A stretch of DNA of 64,000 nt from Schizochytrium sp. TIO01. Taxonomy: Eukaryota; Sar; Bigyra; Thraustochytrida; Thraustochytriidae. Shown here piece after piece: positions 10,669 through 20,700 of the stretch. Every line of letters starts with the position of its first letter. Within the stretch, counting starts at the first letter, position 1. A model generated the notes under the pieces. The model worked only from the letters and a program-made list of their open reading frames with translations. It was not told the DNA's origin and did no database searches. The stretch covers positions 1,300,600 to 1,364,599 of the forward strand of contig SMSO01000031.1 in the NCBI GenBank assembly GCA_004764695.1, given 5' to 3'. Position numbers and translations under genes: made by a program.

Positions 10669-11018
10669 TCAGGATATGCCGCACGGCCACAAATATGCGC
10701 CGGCATTTGATTCGTCTTCCAGGATGTCACGGTTGCGATCATTAGAAGCAAGTAGTAACAAAGCCCTGCTTGAAGTCTCCTGCACATTTACATTCGTTCG
10801 CATGTCGGCGGTAATCTCTGCGCCCACATTAAAATCTTGTGCCAGGGTCTCTTGGTTGCGATCGTTAGAATTGATAGGAATCCACAATACCTGACTTGCG
10901 TTTTCTTGCACGCCTGCGTTCGTTCGACGTGCGCTCTCGGCGGCCGCATCTTTGCGCCAACGTCAAATCATGTTTCAGGGTCTTACGGCTGCGCTCGTTA
11001 TTAAGTTCAGGAAAATAT
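10669..11018 (-). pseudogene. decayed armadillo-like repeats after the pseudokinase stop codon
   Basis: Downstream of the stop codon of the pseudokinase gene, the minus strand still encodes recognisable repeat units. They show NDRN, LAQDFNVGAEI and NVQETSSRALLLLASNDRNR, but across at least two frames with internal stops. One frame covers 10669-10911; about 100 bp nearer the gene, fragments such as NERSRKTLK and the Ala-rich helix lie in shifted frames. These are remnants of at least two more repeat units of about 44 codons. The parent array was therefore longer and was cut short by frameshift or stop. Confidence 0.7.
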
Positions 11019-13586
11019 TTACCTTTCTTGGAGGGATTCTAAAAAAGGATTATGCAATGCCCAAGTTATGATTTCTCTCGTTTGAGGTCCGAATAAAGGC
11101 CCTCTGCCATTGTTTAAATATTGCTCCAGGATCTCACGGTTGCGATCGTTAGAAGCAAGATTCCGCAATACCATGACTCCACAATATTCCACTTTGCCAT
11201 GTGCGCGCATGGCGTCAACAACATCTGGCCCCACATTCAAATCTTGTCCCAGGATCTCTTTGTTGCGATCATCTGTAGCAAGATTCCACAATGCCCCACA
11301 TGCTTCTTCTTGCACGTCTGCATTCGTTCGATGAGCGCGCATGGCGGCCACAATATCTGCGCCCACATTCAAATCTTGTCCCAGGATCTCTATGTTGCGA
11401 TCATCTGTAGCAAGACTGCACAATGCCCCACATGCTTTTTCTTGCACGTCTGCATTCGTTCGATGTGCGCGCATAATGGCCACAATATCTGCGCCCACAT
11501 TCAAATCTTGTCCCAGGATCTCTTTGTTGCGATCATTATTGGCAGCAAGATTCCACAATGCCCCACATGCTTCATGTTGCACGCCTGCATTGGCTCGATG
11601 TGCGCGCATGGCGGCCACAATATCTGCGCCCACATTCAAATCTTGTCCCAGGATCTCTTTGTTGCGAGCATTTGCAGCAAGATTCTTCAATGCCCCACAT
11701 GCTTCTTCTTGCACGTCTGCATTCGTTCGATGTGCGCGCATGGCGGCCACAATCTCTGCGCCCACATTCAAATCTTGTCCCAGGATCTCTTTGTTGCGAT
11801 CATTATTGGCAGCAAGATTCCACAATGCCGCGCATGCTTTTTCTTGCACGTCTGCATTCGTTCGATGTGTGCGCATGGCGTCCAAAATTTCTGCACCTAT
11901 ATATAAATCTTGACCAAGGATCTCACGATTGCGATAATTACTAGCAAGCACCTGCAGTGCCTCACATGTACTTTGTTGCAGATTTGCATTCGTTTGATGT
12001 GTGCACATGACTGCCAGGATCTCTTCACCCACGTTTAAATCTTGCCCCAGGATCTCTCTGTTGCGATCGCTGATCTCCGCGAGATTGTGCAATGTCCTGC
12101 ATGCAACGCCTAACACCTCTGCAGTCGTTGGATATGCGCGCATCGTTGCCACAATTTCCACACCCAAGTCTCGAACGAGAGCAGCTGGATACTCTTCCCT
12201 ATGCGATGCAAGGGCTTCCACGCAAAGTAACGCCTTGACCCGAACGTGTTGCCCGCCCACACGCTGTTGCATGATGCTGATCAGCGCGTGATTCATGTCA
12301 TATATTTTTATTGCTGCCTTTCTATAGTCATATTCTGCGAGAATGATTACAAAGATATCTAGAGCTTTATCAATCACGTCTGCATCGTTTTGCTCATTCT
12401 TTAAGATTCTCTGCAGATGGAAAAGAATACCCCATTTGCACATCTCTCTCCGCACCTGATGGAGGCCTTTTACATTAGGATCAGCCTTGGAACCGTCTTT
12501 CAAGATCTCCAGCAATACCACCAGTCTTTGCAATAAAATACCTTTCTCGCGTTCTCCACTCAAGTTTCGAACAAGATCTTGTATCCTTAGGGTATTCTCG
12601 CATTGCTCTGCACGTGCGCGGCGGTTTCTTTTCGACAGTGTAGCAGTAAGCTCATGTATAAGGCGAGCCGGTCGGATTTGAGACTTCATTTCTTTTGAAA
12701 TCCTCGCAGCGGTGGGTCGTGCTTCAGGCTCCTCGCTCCAGCAAGACTCCATGATGCGGATTATCCTTCGTTCCATCGATGTTTGTTCAGCAATCACAGG
12801 ACGCTCGCCCGCTATGACCCTACATTTAAGGTTGTCTAAGTCGTGCAGAAGATGTTTGAACGGTATTTCCTCATGGTATATCTCCCAGATCATCATGCCT
12901 AGCGAGTATACATCTGCGTGCGTGGTCCACTGAGCAGGAGCGTGAAGCACTTCCGGAGACTTGTACACATATGCCTGGATCAACGAGAAAGGGTCCTTTG
13001 AATATGCACCTAGGCTCGGTCTGGCAGTTTGGGCAAAACCTGTGAGCTTGACTAGCCCCAAGTCTTGACTGAGGAGTACATTCATAGGATTAAGATTGCG
13101 ATGAAGCAAGTTTTGGCTATGAAGATAAGAAAGTCCTCGCGTGATACCGAGTAGAATGGTGTCGATCTCGTCTCGCCTTAGAGAAGAAGTTGCGCTGCCC
13201 AGCTCGGGCGCATAAAGTAGAGCCTTCAGAGTCAAATCACATTTGTCCATGACTAAATGAAACTTTCCTCGGATAATACACGTTCCGAAAAGACAGACTA
13301 TGTTTGGGTGACGCAGGCCTTGCCGGTTCTGAGCTTCGTCGATCAATGTTTTTCGCCCAACAAGCTGAGCGAGCCCGGAAATATTTCGAACTCTTTTAAC
13401 TGCAACTGGTATGCTATTGCTACCTTCGCCATGGAGAACACCTAAGAGAACTTGCCCAAAGCTCCCTTCACCAATAATGCGTTGTGGAAAATCTAAAGAG
13501 ACCTTTCCTGGTGGTAATGTAGCCATCTCAAACTCTTGTTCTCCTCTTAGTACTTCGGTAAAGTACTGAAGATCTTGCTGTTGCAT
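11019..13586 (-). CDS. pseudokinase with C-terminal tandem armadillo-like repeats
   Basis: Numbering starts at the first in-frame ATG (13586), giving 855 residues. A kinase fold (about 37-300) keeps a perfect P-loop (GEGSFGQV, 39-46) and the ATP-binding Lys (VAVK, Lys64). The catalytic HRD is HRN (162-164) and DFG is GFA (183-185), so it should be catalytically dead. After a helical linker, at least eight repeats of 43-45 residues run from about residue 480 to the end (consensus RNKEILGQDLNVGA-IVAAMRAHRTNADVQE-ACGAL-NLA). Several are nearly identical in DNA. The open frame continues about 180 bp upstream without an ATG and still resembles the paralogue at 37826, so the 5' end may be spliced or truncated. 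The N-terminal helical bundle of that paralogue was not found here. Confidence 0.75.
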   Translation of the reverse strand: MQQQDLQYFTEVLRGEQEFEMATLPPGKVSLDFPQRIIGEGSFGQVLLGVLHGEGSNSIPVAVKRVRNISGLAQLVGRKTLIDEAQNRQGLRHPNIVCLFGTCIIRGKFHLVMDKCDLTLKALLYAPELGSATSSLRRDEIDTILLGITRGLSYLHSQNLLHRNLNPMNVLLSQDLGLVKLTGFAQTARPSLGAYSKDPFSLIQAYVYKSPEVLHAPAQWTTHADVYSLGMMIWEIYHEEIPFKHLLHDLDNLKCRVIAGERPVIAEQTSMERRIIRIMESCWSEEPEARPTAARISKEMKSQIRPARLIHELTATLSKRNRRARAEQCENTLRIQDLVRNLSGEREKGILLQRLVVLLEILKDGSKADPNVKGLHQVRREMCKWGILFHLQRILKNEQNDADVIDKALDIFVIILAEYDYRKAAIKIYDMNHALISIMQQRVGGQHVRVKALLCVEALASHREEYPAALVRDLGVEIVATMRAYPTTAEVLGVACRTLHNLAEISDRNREILGQDLNVGEEILAVMCTHQTNANLQQSTCEALQVLASNYRNREILGQDLYIGAEILDAMRTHRTNADVQEKACAALWNLAANNDRNKEILGQDLNVGAEIVAAMRAHRTNADVQEEACGALKNLAANARNKEILGQDLNVGADIVAAMRAHRANAGVQHEACGALWNLAANNDRNKEILGQDLNVGADIVAIMRAHRTNADVQEKACGALCSLATDDRNIEILGQDLNVGADIVAAMRAHRTNADVQEEACGALWNLATDDRNKEILGQDLNVGPDVVDAMRAHGKVEYCGVMVLRNLASNDRNREILEQYLNNGRGPLFGPQTREIITWALHNPFLESLQER
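11200..12080 (-). repeat. near-identical 132/135-bp tandem coding repeats
   Basis: Within the pseudokinase gene the same block recurs with the segment CCCACATTCAAATCTTG (plus strand) at about 11229, 11361, 11493, 11628 and 11760, i.e. steps of 132, 132, 135 and 132 bp. All steps are multiples of three, so the frame is kept. Outer copies (from about 11890 upward) diverge progressively. Confidence 0.85.
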
Positions 13587-13859
13587 ACGTGTTCCGGCAC
13601 GACAGTTGAGTATGTCTACCAGATTGATATCAGGTTGGCTCTTAAGGATCAACTGTATGTCTGCTGCTCGAGGATGACCTCGGATTCGATAGCGCTCAAT
13701 TCCATTCTCAAGGTTTACTTTGTCTTCTGCGGTATCATACGGCTTGAAATATTGAGTAATACTTCTTGAGATACAACTATGATTTATTACATTAAATCTG
13801 CCAGCTCAATGGCTATATAGCGCAAACCTCTTTGTTGATTTTGTATAATTAATTCATGT

Positions 13860-13957
13860 CTCAGGAGCAGCGTGCAGCGTCTGGGTCCTACAGGTGCGAT
13901 CACATGTATGTATCGTGTAAAGGATTCAATCGCCGTGTGCACACCGCCGCTCCTGAG
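13860..13957. repeat. inverted repeat, potential 98-nt hairpin
   Basis: CTCAGGAGC at 13860-13868 pairs with GCTCCTGAG at 13949-13957. The inner flanks (GCG, TGCA, GCG against GGCGGTGTGCACACGGCG) pair further with small bulges. The loop is about 55 nt. It lies between the pseudokinase 5' end and the guanine deaminase start. It could be a transcribed structure or a small element end. Confidence 0.5.
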
Positions 13958-14257
13958 AAAAAAAGGGGGGAAAGAGAAAGAATTTAACATTCAAGTTGAA
14001 AGAATAGAATAATTAGTTAGTTAGTTAGAGAGAAAAAAGAAGAAGTAAAAGACATAGTACCCCTAGTACCTGTCTACTACGATGTAGGACCTCTTTTCCA
14101 TATAATTAGATAGGTAGGTTTGATTATTATATGATGGATACCAGGTACTCTAGGAGGCGTTATTATTGATATGAGTGCATGGATAGATTGCTAAGATAAC
14201 TCTTCAGAGAAATCAAATCTTCAATCTGAATTCTGGCAAGCGTCCACGACGGATCAA

Positions 14258-15628
14258 ATGCCTAGGCCAGCGGCTTTAGCTATCCGCGGAACCCTCGTCC
14301 AGTGCGAGGCATCGCCCAGTACCGCGGATGAGGAGTGGCTGAAAGTCCGTGAAGGGTGGTGCGTGGGGGTAGATGGAGATGGGATTATATGTTTTTCGGG
14401 GCCTGCCGAGGAGGCAGGAAACATCTTGGCGGAGGCGACCAAAGTCTTGGAGCTGAAGAAGAACCAATTTCTATGCCCGGGTTTCATTGATACGCACATC
14501 CATGCACCACAATATTCATACACGGGAACAGCGACAGATAAACCGCTCATGGAATGGCTTCAAGACTACACTTTTCCCGCCGAGAGGGACCTTGCGGATG
14601 TAGATAAAGCTAAGCTTGTGTACGAAAAGGTGGTTTCTCGAACGCTTCGGAATGGAACTACAACTGCAATGTATTTTGGCACTCTTCATCGCATTTCCAG
14701 CGAGGAGCTAGCATCAGTGTGTTATAAACTGGGCCAGCGCGCATTGGTTGGTAAAGTCAGTATGGATCGTAACGGCCAGCAGGGTTACCAAGAGAACGAT
14801 ACCAAGGCAGCATTGGAGGATGCAGATCTTTTTATCCGTAATTTGCAAGCCTCACCAGGTGGTCAGTGTGGTATGATCATGCCAGTGCTTACACCACGTT
14901 TTATACCAACGTGTACACCAGATCTTTTACGAGGCCTAGGTGAGCTAGCAAAACGCTACAACTGCCATGTACAGTCGCACATAAGCGAATCTCTTGATGA
15001 AGTTGAATTCACTGCATCTTTGCATCCAAACGAAGGTTCTGACACGCAGATTTTCGATACAGCTGGGTTATTGCGCAAAGGCGCAATGATGGCACACGGT
15101 GTTCACCTTAGCGATGAAGATGTAGATATTTTGCAGACGCGCGGTGCCGCCATTGCTCATTGTCCACTCTCAAATTTTTACTTCGCCCATGGCTACCTAC
15201 CTGTTGCAAAACTCCTTAAAAATAATGTTCTAATTGGTCTTGGAACTGACGTAGCAGGCGGATACAGTCCTTCTATGTTGAATGCAATGCGAACAGCTGT
15301 GATTGCCTCTAAAGCTGGTGCAATCCAGGAAAGGACCGCTCATCTTGAAGGTGATCATATGATTGACTATCGTCATGCGTTTTATCTCGCTACACTTGGT
15401 GGTGCAAAGGCTCTTGGGCTAGATCATATCATTGGCGAGATTGCTGTGAACAAGGAGTTTGATGCTCTTATTCTCGATGCTGATTCCCAGGATAATATTG
15501 ATATTTTTCCAAGTGACTCTCCTTCCGACGTTTTTCAGAAAATTTGCACCCTTGGCGATGATCGCAATATCTCGTATGTATTTACCCCAACACTCCTTAA
15601 GTCCTTTCTTGCAACAACATCCACGTAG
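14258..15628 (+). CDS. GDA: guanine deaminase
   Basis: This 456-residue enzyme converts guanine to xanthine and ammonia in purine salvage and breakdown. It is an amidohydrolase-fold metalloenzyme. The zinc motif PGFIDTHIHAPQY is at residues 74-86. Other metal or catalytic residues visible are His241 (QSHISE), His280 (AHGVHLSD) and Asp331 (GTDVAGG). Residues MEWLQDYTFPAE (98-109) match the guanine deaminase substrate segment and distinguish it from other amidohydrolases. Length fits the family (about 450). The ATG is the first in frame; upstream sequence (about 14050-14120) carries GTACC/CTACTAC/TAGGTAGG motifs. It converges with the proline-rich gene, 206 bp away. Confidence 0.9.
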   Translation: MPRPAALAIRGTLVQCEASPSTADEEWLKVREGWCVGVDGDGIICFSGPAEEAGNILAEATKVLELKKNQFLCPGFIDTHIHAPQYSYTGTATDKPLMEWLQDYTFPAERDLADVDKAKLVYEKVVSRTLRNGTTTAMYFGTLHRISSEELASVCYKLGQRALVGKVSMDRNGQQGYQENDTKAALEDADLFIRNLQASPGGQCGMIMPVLTPRFIPTCTPDLLRGLGELAKRYNCHVQSHISESLDEVEFTASLHPNEGSDTQIFDTAGLLRKGAMMAHGVHLSDEDVDILQTRGAAIAHCPLSNFYFAHGYLPVAKLLKNNVLIGLGTDVAGGYSPSMLNAMRTAVIASKAGAIQERTAHLEGDHMIDYRHAFYLATLGGAKALGLDHIIGEIAVNKEFDALILDADSQDNIDIFPSDSPSDVFQKICTLGDDRNISYVFTPTLLKSFLATTST

Positions 15629-15834
15629 TATCTACATCAAAACGAGTAAGTTCTGAAAATGTGCATGAATGAAGTTCATGAAGAATGTTTTAGCTCACTT
15701 TATACATATTACTCAATTTTTGTAATTTACCTATCATTGTGTTATTGCGTTAATCTAGTTGTTCTTCCATCCTGCAGCTCGACGCTTACTAGCTATGAAA
15801 ATTATACTCAAACCAGATAACATATGTCATTAGG

Positions 15835-18800
15835 CTAACGCGACGCCGCTAAGTTCCAAACTAACGCTAACGCAACCTTCCACTCATCTTCAGCCTCCAG
15901 CAACTCTTCATTTAAGGATGCAAACTCCACGCGTAGATACTTTTCACTTGCCAGACGCTTACCAAACCTCAAGGTGAACTGTTTAGCTTTGATTTTCATA
16001 GGGTTTCCAGGAGAACCAGCCTCTAAGCACTCAATACTTTTTAAACGAGCACTACATGTTGACAAAAGCATAAGTCGCTGGCGTTTGAGTGCTACAGCAT
16101 CCCTTCGAGCCCAGCAAAGGTTTTCAAGTGTGGTGTTAACCCACATAGTACATACTTCCCACGGATTACCCGAACCATTCATGCGAACTTTGACACTGAC
16201 ACCAGTGAAGAGTGGTCGCAAAATATCGTGAATTGTGCCTCGAATTCCATTGATCTCACATAATGTTCCCGAGCTACCAAATACTTCAAGAGATTGCTTC
16301 GGGTGAGGACGTTCAATGGCTTGCCAGGCGAGCTCAAATTCTGGGGTATCCTCCACTCTAGTTTTCCCTTCATCTAATGTATCTTGATTTTGTTGGCTAT
16401 TAAGATATTCCCAAACCATTTGTTGACGTGGGGAGGACTTTACGTCCCAAAAGCTAGCCCACGCTCGATGAGCAAGACGAACCGTCTTTGCGCGCACACG
16501 ATCGGCAGCTTTATGCAGGGTTGCTTCTGGATCGGCATCGCCATTGGCGCCAGAAGTAGCCGCTTTAGCTGCAGCTACAGCTTCCGCTGAAGATGCTATT
16601 ACTGGTTGCTTTTGCTTTGTGCGCATTTCAGGATTGCGAGGTAGTAAAAGTGTGTTTGTTCCTTTGCGTGCACGCCGTCTTGCAATGATATCATCGACAA
16701 CAGACTCAAGGTTCTCCAACTGATCTTGGGAAGCTGCACGAGGCTTGCGTAATCCTGCAGAAGCAAAGCTCTCGTATCTGGATGCATCCTGAGGTGGGTA
16801 CGGGGGTGGATGTACATAGTTGAGCCAGCTGCCCGATGAACTTTCAGAGCTTGTGTCGGCAGCGTCTCTTTGACGCCAAATCACGAGCCGATCCAATGTT
16901 GAAATTGGCCCTTTCGAAGGTTGTGGATTTGAACCCAAAATAGAATGGCCAGGGGGGTTATTTACGTGTTTACGCCCGTGCTTTGGCCTCTGGATTGGGG
17001 GTCTCACGTCTCGATGTGAAGGACGCCGCTGAATATTGATGCCACGCCGTTTCCTGTAGGCGCCATGTTTGTCTGATTGAAGTTGTTGCTCAAGACGTGA
17101 AGATTCCAACGAGGAAGGGGATAGTGATTGTGGGGTACTGCTTGAAGAAGGTGGACTGTGAGAAGGTGGAGATAACTGAGATTGCGCTTCGCCGGGTGGC
17201 AAGTCTAGGGGAGGTGGGTTTCTTGGAGATTCTGATTCTTCAGGTGGGTCATCCTCTGGAGCCTCAGGATACAAGGACACCGATTCGTCATCCATTGACT
17301 CATCAATATCAGGTGGGGGGGGCAGATCAAAATCTATTCCTGCCATAGTCGGAGGAGGAACATCTACAGGTGGATAAGGCAATACCGTACGAAGGTCTTT
17401 AGCCAGTGATGGTGGTGCATATGGAGGTGGGGTCAATTCAAAATTGGCAGAGTCGCTGCTGTGCCCAGTATTATTGTCATAACCCTCTGGAGAGGAATCT
17501 GATAATGATGTGGGGTTCGAACCAGATGATGGGGGTGAATACTGTTTTTTAGGATAATTGTCTTCGAGGGGTGACTGTGGCAGCTCTGCTAGTACTGGGG
17601 TTCCAGGTTCAGCTCTCAATGTTTTAGTCGGCCTATCCTGCATGTCATCCGAATCGCTACTTTCAGAGTTTGCCTCATTAATCGAAGCCAAATGCACAGA
17701 TACCGCAGGAGATGATGACCTCCTAGTTGTGCGTTGTGATTCCATGTTTACTTCCATAGTAGCAACAGGTTCATCAATATTCCATCCGCTTGTCAATTGA
17801 GGGTCTTTGGCAGATGGGGCGTTCTTCGCTGAGCCAGATGTTGACGGCGAGGAGGAAGAAGCACTTGGCGGAGAAGGCGGTATTGGCAAATCGAACGAAT
17901 CCAGACCTTTTAAGTTCTTTCTAGAATAGTCTGATCTTACCGAGCCCAATGCTGACTCAATAGGCGTCCGTGAATGCTGAGGCAAACTTGAACTTAATAA
18001 CTCAACCTTCACACTTTGGATTGTGTTATTCTCTCTTTGTAGTTGTTGTTGATGATCTCCCAGGTCAGCATTTGGTTTCTTTTGCAACTCTACACGGTCT
18101 TTCTCCAACTGAATGTCTGACGCCCCCGACAAAGGGAAAGGCAGATCAATATTGCTAGACTGTAATGGCGATGCCAAATCTTGCTTGCTGGTAGGTATTT
18201 CAACCTTTTCTTGTGGATTTATAGGTGGTGGCGCAAGCTCTACAGATGCTTCATCATCATCGGTTGGCGGGGGAGGAAGGTCATGAAAATCCTCCGCGTT
18301 ATCCTTATGACGCGCAATCGGAGGCAATGCCTCGTCATCAGTATTAGCGTTGTCTTGGAAATTTGATTTGGATTTGACAGTATTGACTTTTGACAGCTGG
18401 GGGGGAGTCTGCACTGGATCTTTAAATTGAGTAGTGATTCCCTGGAAAAAGATTGGAGGTGCAGTGGTATCCATTGGCAGAGATAAATTCTCTTCAACGC
18501 TTGAAGAGTCCTCACCATCATTCTGGCCATGCGCAACTGATGGTTTAAAGCTTGGATTGTGTTTATGGCTTTCAGTCTTGGATGCGAGGTTGTTAGCAGG
18601 CGGCATTGATCGCTTCGGCGACTCTGCACTAGGGCTCTCCTCATTCAGAGGTGGCGGTGGAAGGTGTACCGATGGGAGGGGGTTCGTTGATTCTGATTTG
18701 CCATGTGCCTCTATTGTGCTCTGGGCAGATAAAGACTCTTCTTCTTCTTCTTTAGGCGATGGCGATGGTGATGATGATGGTGGCGGTGGAAAAGATAACT

Positions 18801-20700
18801 CTGGCGTGGATAGGGATTTCTCTGTTCTTGTAATAGAAAGCGGTGTATCTCCTGATCGTTCACCCAATGGTGGTGGGGGGATGTTGTCCATGCTTTCTGA
18901 TGAAGAAGGCAAGCTCACTTCCAAAGAAATGTCCTCGTCGACATCTAGAAGGGGAGGTGAAGGAGTAGTAAACGAAGAAATTGGTGTGCCAGGGTGAGTT
19001 TCACTTGGTGTTGGTGGGGGAAGCGGAGTTGAGGAGCTTGAGGACATTGATGTGTTGTTGTCGCTATGCAAAGCAGAATCGCCATGATCTGATTCACTAG
19101 AGGGGGGGCTATTTGCCTTTGGTAATACATATACACCGCGGCGATCGCTCATTGCAGATACACCAGCGCCTTTGTCGTTTGTTGATGATTTGTTGACTCT
19201 TTCAGCAAAGTTTGAGGACGGGGTACTCAAGGGTGGTTCCAATATGGAGCTCGGTGCATCATGAGACAATACGCTAGTAGAGGAAGGAGCGCTGGGCGGT
19301 GTTGTTGCGCTTGCTGGTGATCCAGAAGCAATATCTACATCACTAGGGAGGGCCGGGGGAGATAGCTCTTCATCACTCGGGGTTGGAGGTGGTGATGGAA
19401 GTTCCTCAATACTTTCCATATCACGATGCATAGGAGAATCTCGGATGCTGCTGGCATATGCACCTGCACGGGCTCTAGTTTGAAAGTTATCTGCGGCATG
19501 AAGTTTAGTTGAAAAAGCTGTGGATGAATTTTCCCCAGTAAGGGTGAGATTTGGTCTCTGAAGTTCGCGGACTGTCAAACTCTTACGCTTCCCAGCAGAT
19601 GGAGTAGAAGCTGTCGACCATGGAGAAGCAGATCGTGGCGGCGGTGGAGGTTCTGCGGCTACCAGCTCCATTTCTCTTAGCAACGATTCCTCTGGAGGTG
19701 GTGGCGGTAATGGAGGTTGGAACCTTGAAAATTCTTCTCGACTTGCCTCAGATCGCGGTACCCGGGGCAATTCTGAGGGCAACTCAATGCCAGGAGGCAA
19801 ACGCCCTGCCCCACTAATTTTTACTGTGCCATTTGCATTGGGAGGTGTAGGCGGTCGGAGCATGTTGAATGACGATGGCAGGGTTGGTGATGGTGATGTA
19901 GACGATGCTGAGGATAGTGCGCTGGGGTGAGACCGCGGACTGTCACGTCCACTGTGCGCAGACGATGAACTGCCACTGTTCACGGTCCCATACCCTGGCG
20001 AAAATAGCTCATGCTGTGAATTTGGCGTATTCGTGATGAGTCTACGGACAGGTGGAGGCGAAGACGGAGCGGGTGGTGGAACCCATTTTGAGGCACTTGG
20101 TGGAGGCGAGTGAGGATATGCTGCAGAGGGAGGCGGAGGAGGCGGTGTTGGAGGTAGAGATGCTGTTGGCGGAGGAGGTCTTGGTCGGCGCATAGCTCCC
20201 ACGGATTTGATAGCAGATCTTTGCTGTTGAGTTCCTTGTTGATGGAGGTGGTTTTCAATTTGTATTTGGCGCTTATGTTGCAAAGTTTGTGGAGATGACG
20301 AAAGTGATGGTGATAAAGATGAAGGTGGCGCTGGTGGTACGAAGTTCCTGAGAGCGAGATCTGGAGGTGGTGGTACCGATGGTGGAGGCGGCGGTATCTG
20401 TCGCAACAGATCAGCATGCGCATGGCTCTTCGTAAAGTATTCACTGCCATCTGCTGCGTCAAACTGGTCATGGTCTTCATCCTCGTCCTCTGATGTGGCC
20501 CCGTCAAGATCCTCGTGGTCATCTTGTTCACCAAAGCCGTCATCAGAATCTGAAGGCGGTAGCGATTCTGGCGATTCTAATGGAGGAGGAGGCAGCGAGA
20601 AGGGTGAGTCCAAAGGTTCCAAGCCCTCTTCCTGCTCTTCACTATCCTCGTCTTCCTCAATATGCTCCAGACCATGTTCCAAGCCAATTTCGTGCGTCAT
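15835..20700 (-). CDS. giant proline/serine-rich protein with conserved C-terminal domain, possibly PH-like
   Basis: The first ATG (20700) gives 1,621 residues in one uninterrupted frame. About 1,200 residues are disordered: an acidic start (residues 1-95), then many PPPP blocks, Ser/Pro tracts and acidic patches. These resemble SH3-, EVH1- or profilin-binding stretches of cytoskeletal scaffolds, but no FH2, WH1 or WH2 domain is seen. A basic segment (about 1170-1350) precedes an ordered C-terminal region of about 240 residues. Its final strands (ending with a Trp-rich helix, EDEWKVALALVWNLA) resemble the layout of a pleckstrin-homology-like domain; this is weak inference. The longer frame begins with TTG. 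The proline runs are not decayed, so the gene looks functional. Confidence 0.65.
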   Translation of the reverse strand: MTHEIGLEHGLEHIEEDEDSEEQEEGLEPLDSPFSLPPPPLESPESLPPSDSDDGFGEQDDHEDLDGATSEDEDEDHDQFDAADGSEYFTKSHAHADLLRQIPPPPPSVPPPPDLALRNFVPPAPPSSLSPSLSSSPQTLQHKRQIQIENHLHQQGTQQQRSAIKSVGAMRRPRPPPPTASLPPTPPPPPPSAAYPHSPPPSASKWVPPPAPSSPPPVRRLITNTPNSQHELFSPGYGTVNSGSSSSAHSGRDSPRSHPSALSSASSTSPSPTLPSSFNMLRPPTPPNANGTVKISGAGRLPPGIELPSELPRVPRSEASREEFSRFQPPLPPPPPEESLLREMELVAAEPPPPPRSASPWSTASTPSAGKRKSLTVRELQRPNLTLTGENSSTAFSTKLHAADNFQTRARAGAYASSIRDSPMHRDMESIEELPSPPPTPSDEELSPPALPSDVDIASGSPASATTPPSAPSSTSVLSHDAPSSILEPPLSTPSSNFAERVNKSSTNDKGAGVSAMSDRRGVYVLPKANSPPSSESDHGDSALHSDNNTSMSSSSSTPLPPPTPSETHPGTPISSFTTPSPPLLDVDEDISLEVSLPSSSESMDNIPPPPLGERSGDTPLSITRTEKSLSTPELSFPPPPSSSPSPSPKEEEEESLSAQSTIEAHGKSESTNPLPSVHLPPPPLNEESPSAESPKRSMPPANNLASKTESHKHNPSFKPSVAHGQNDGEDSSSVEENLSLPMDTTAPPIFFQGITTQFKDPVQTPPQLSKVNTVKSKSNFQDNANTDDEALPPIARHKDNAEDFHDLPPPPTDDDEASVELAPPPINPQEKVEIPTSKQDLASPLQSSNIDLPFPLSGASDIQLEKDRVELQKKPNADLGDHQQQLQRENNTIQSVKVELLSSSLPQHSRTPIESALGSVRSDYSRKNLKGLDSFDLPIPPSPPSASSSSPSTSGSAKNAPSAKDPQLTSGWNIDEPVATMEVNMESQRTTRRSSSPAVSVHLASINEANSESSDSDDMQDRPTKTLRAEPGTPVLAELPQSPLEDNYPKKQYSPPSSGSNPTSLSDSSPEGYDNNTGHSSDSANFELTPPPYAPPSLAKDLRTVLPYPPVDVPPPTMAGIDFDLPPPPDIDESMDDESVSLYPEAPEDDPPEESESPRNPPPLDLPPGEAQSQLSPPSHSPPSSSSTPQSLSPSSLESSRLEQQLQSDKHGAYRKRRGINIQRRPSHRDVRPPIQRPKHGRKHVNNPPGHSILGSNPQPSKGPISTLDRLVIWRQRDAADTSSESSSGSWLNYVHPPPYPPQDASRYESFASAGLRKPRAASQDQLENLESVVDDIIARRRARKGTNTLLLPRNPEMRTKQKQPVIASSAEAVAAAKAATSGANGDADPEATLHKAADRVRAKTVRLAHRAWASFWDVKSSPRQQMVWEYLNSQQNQDTLDEGKTRVEDTPEFELAWQAIERPHPKQSLEVFGSSGTLCEINGIRGTIHDILRPLFTGVSVKVRMNGSGNPWEVCTMWVNTTLENLCWARRDAVALKRQRLMLLSTCSARLKSIECLEAGSPGNPMKIKAKQFTLRFGKRLASEKYLRVEFASLNEELLEAEDEWKVALALVWNLAASR

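Noticed and set aside
11110..11944. Plus-strand frames up to 261 codons with a repeated ILSQDL-type peptide
   Set aside because: They arise because the opposite strand holds in-frame tandem repeats; multiples of three keep all frames open.
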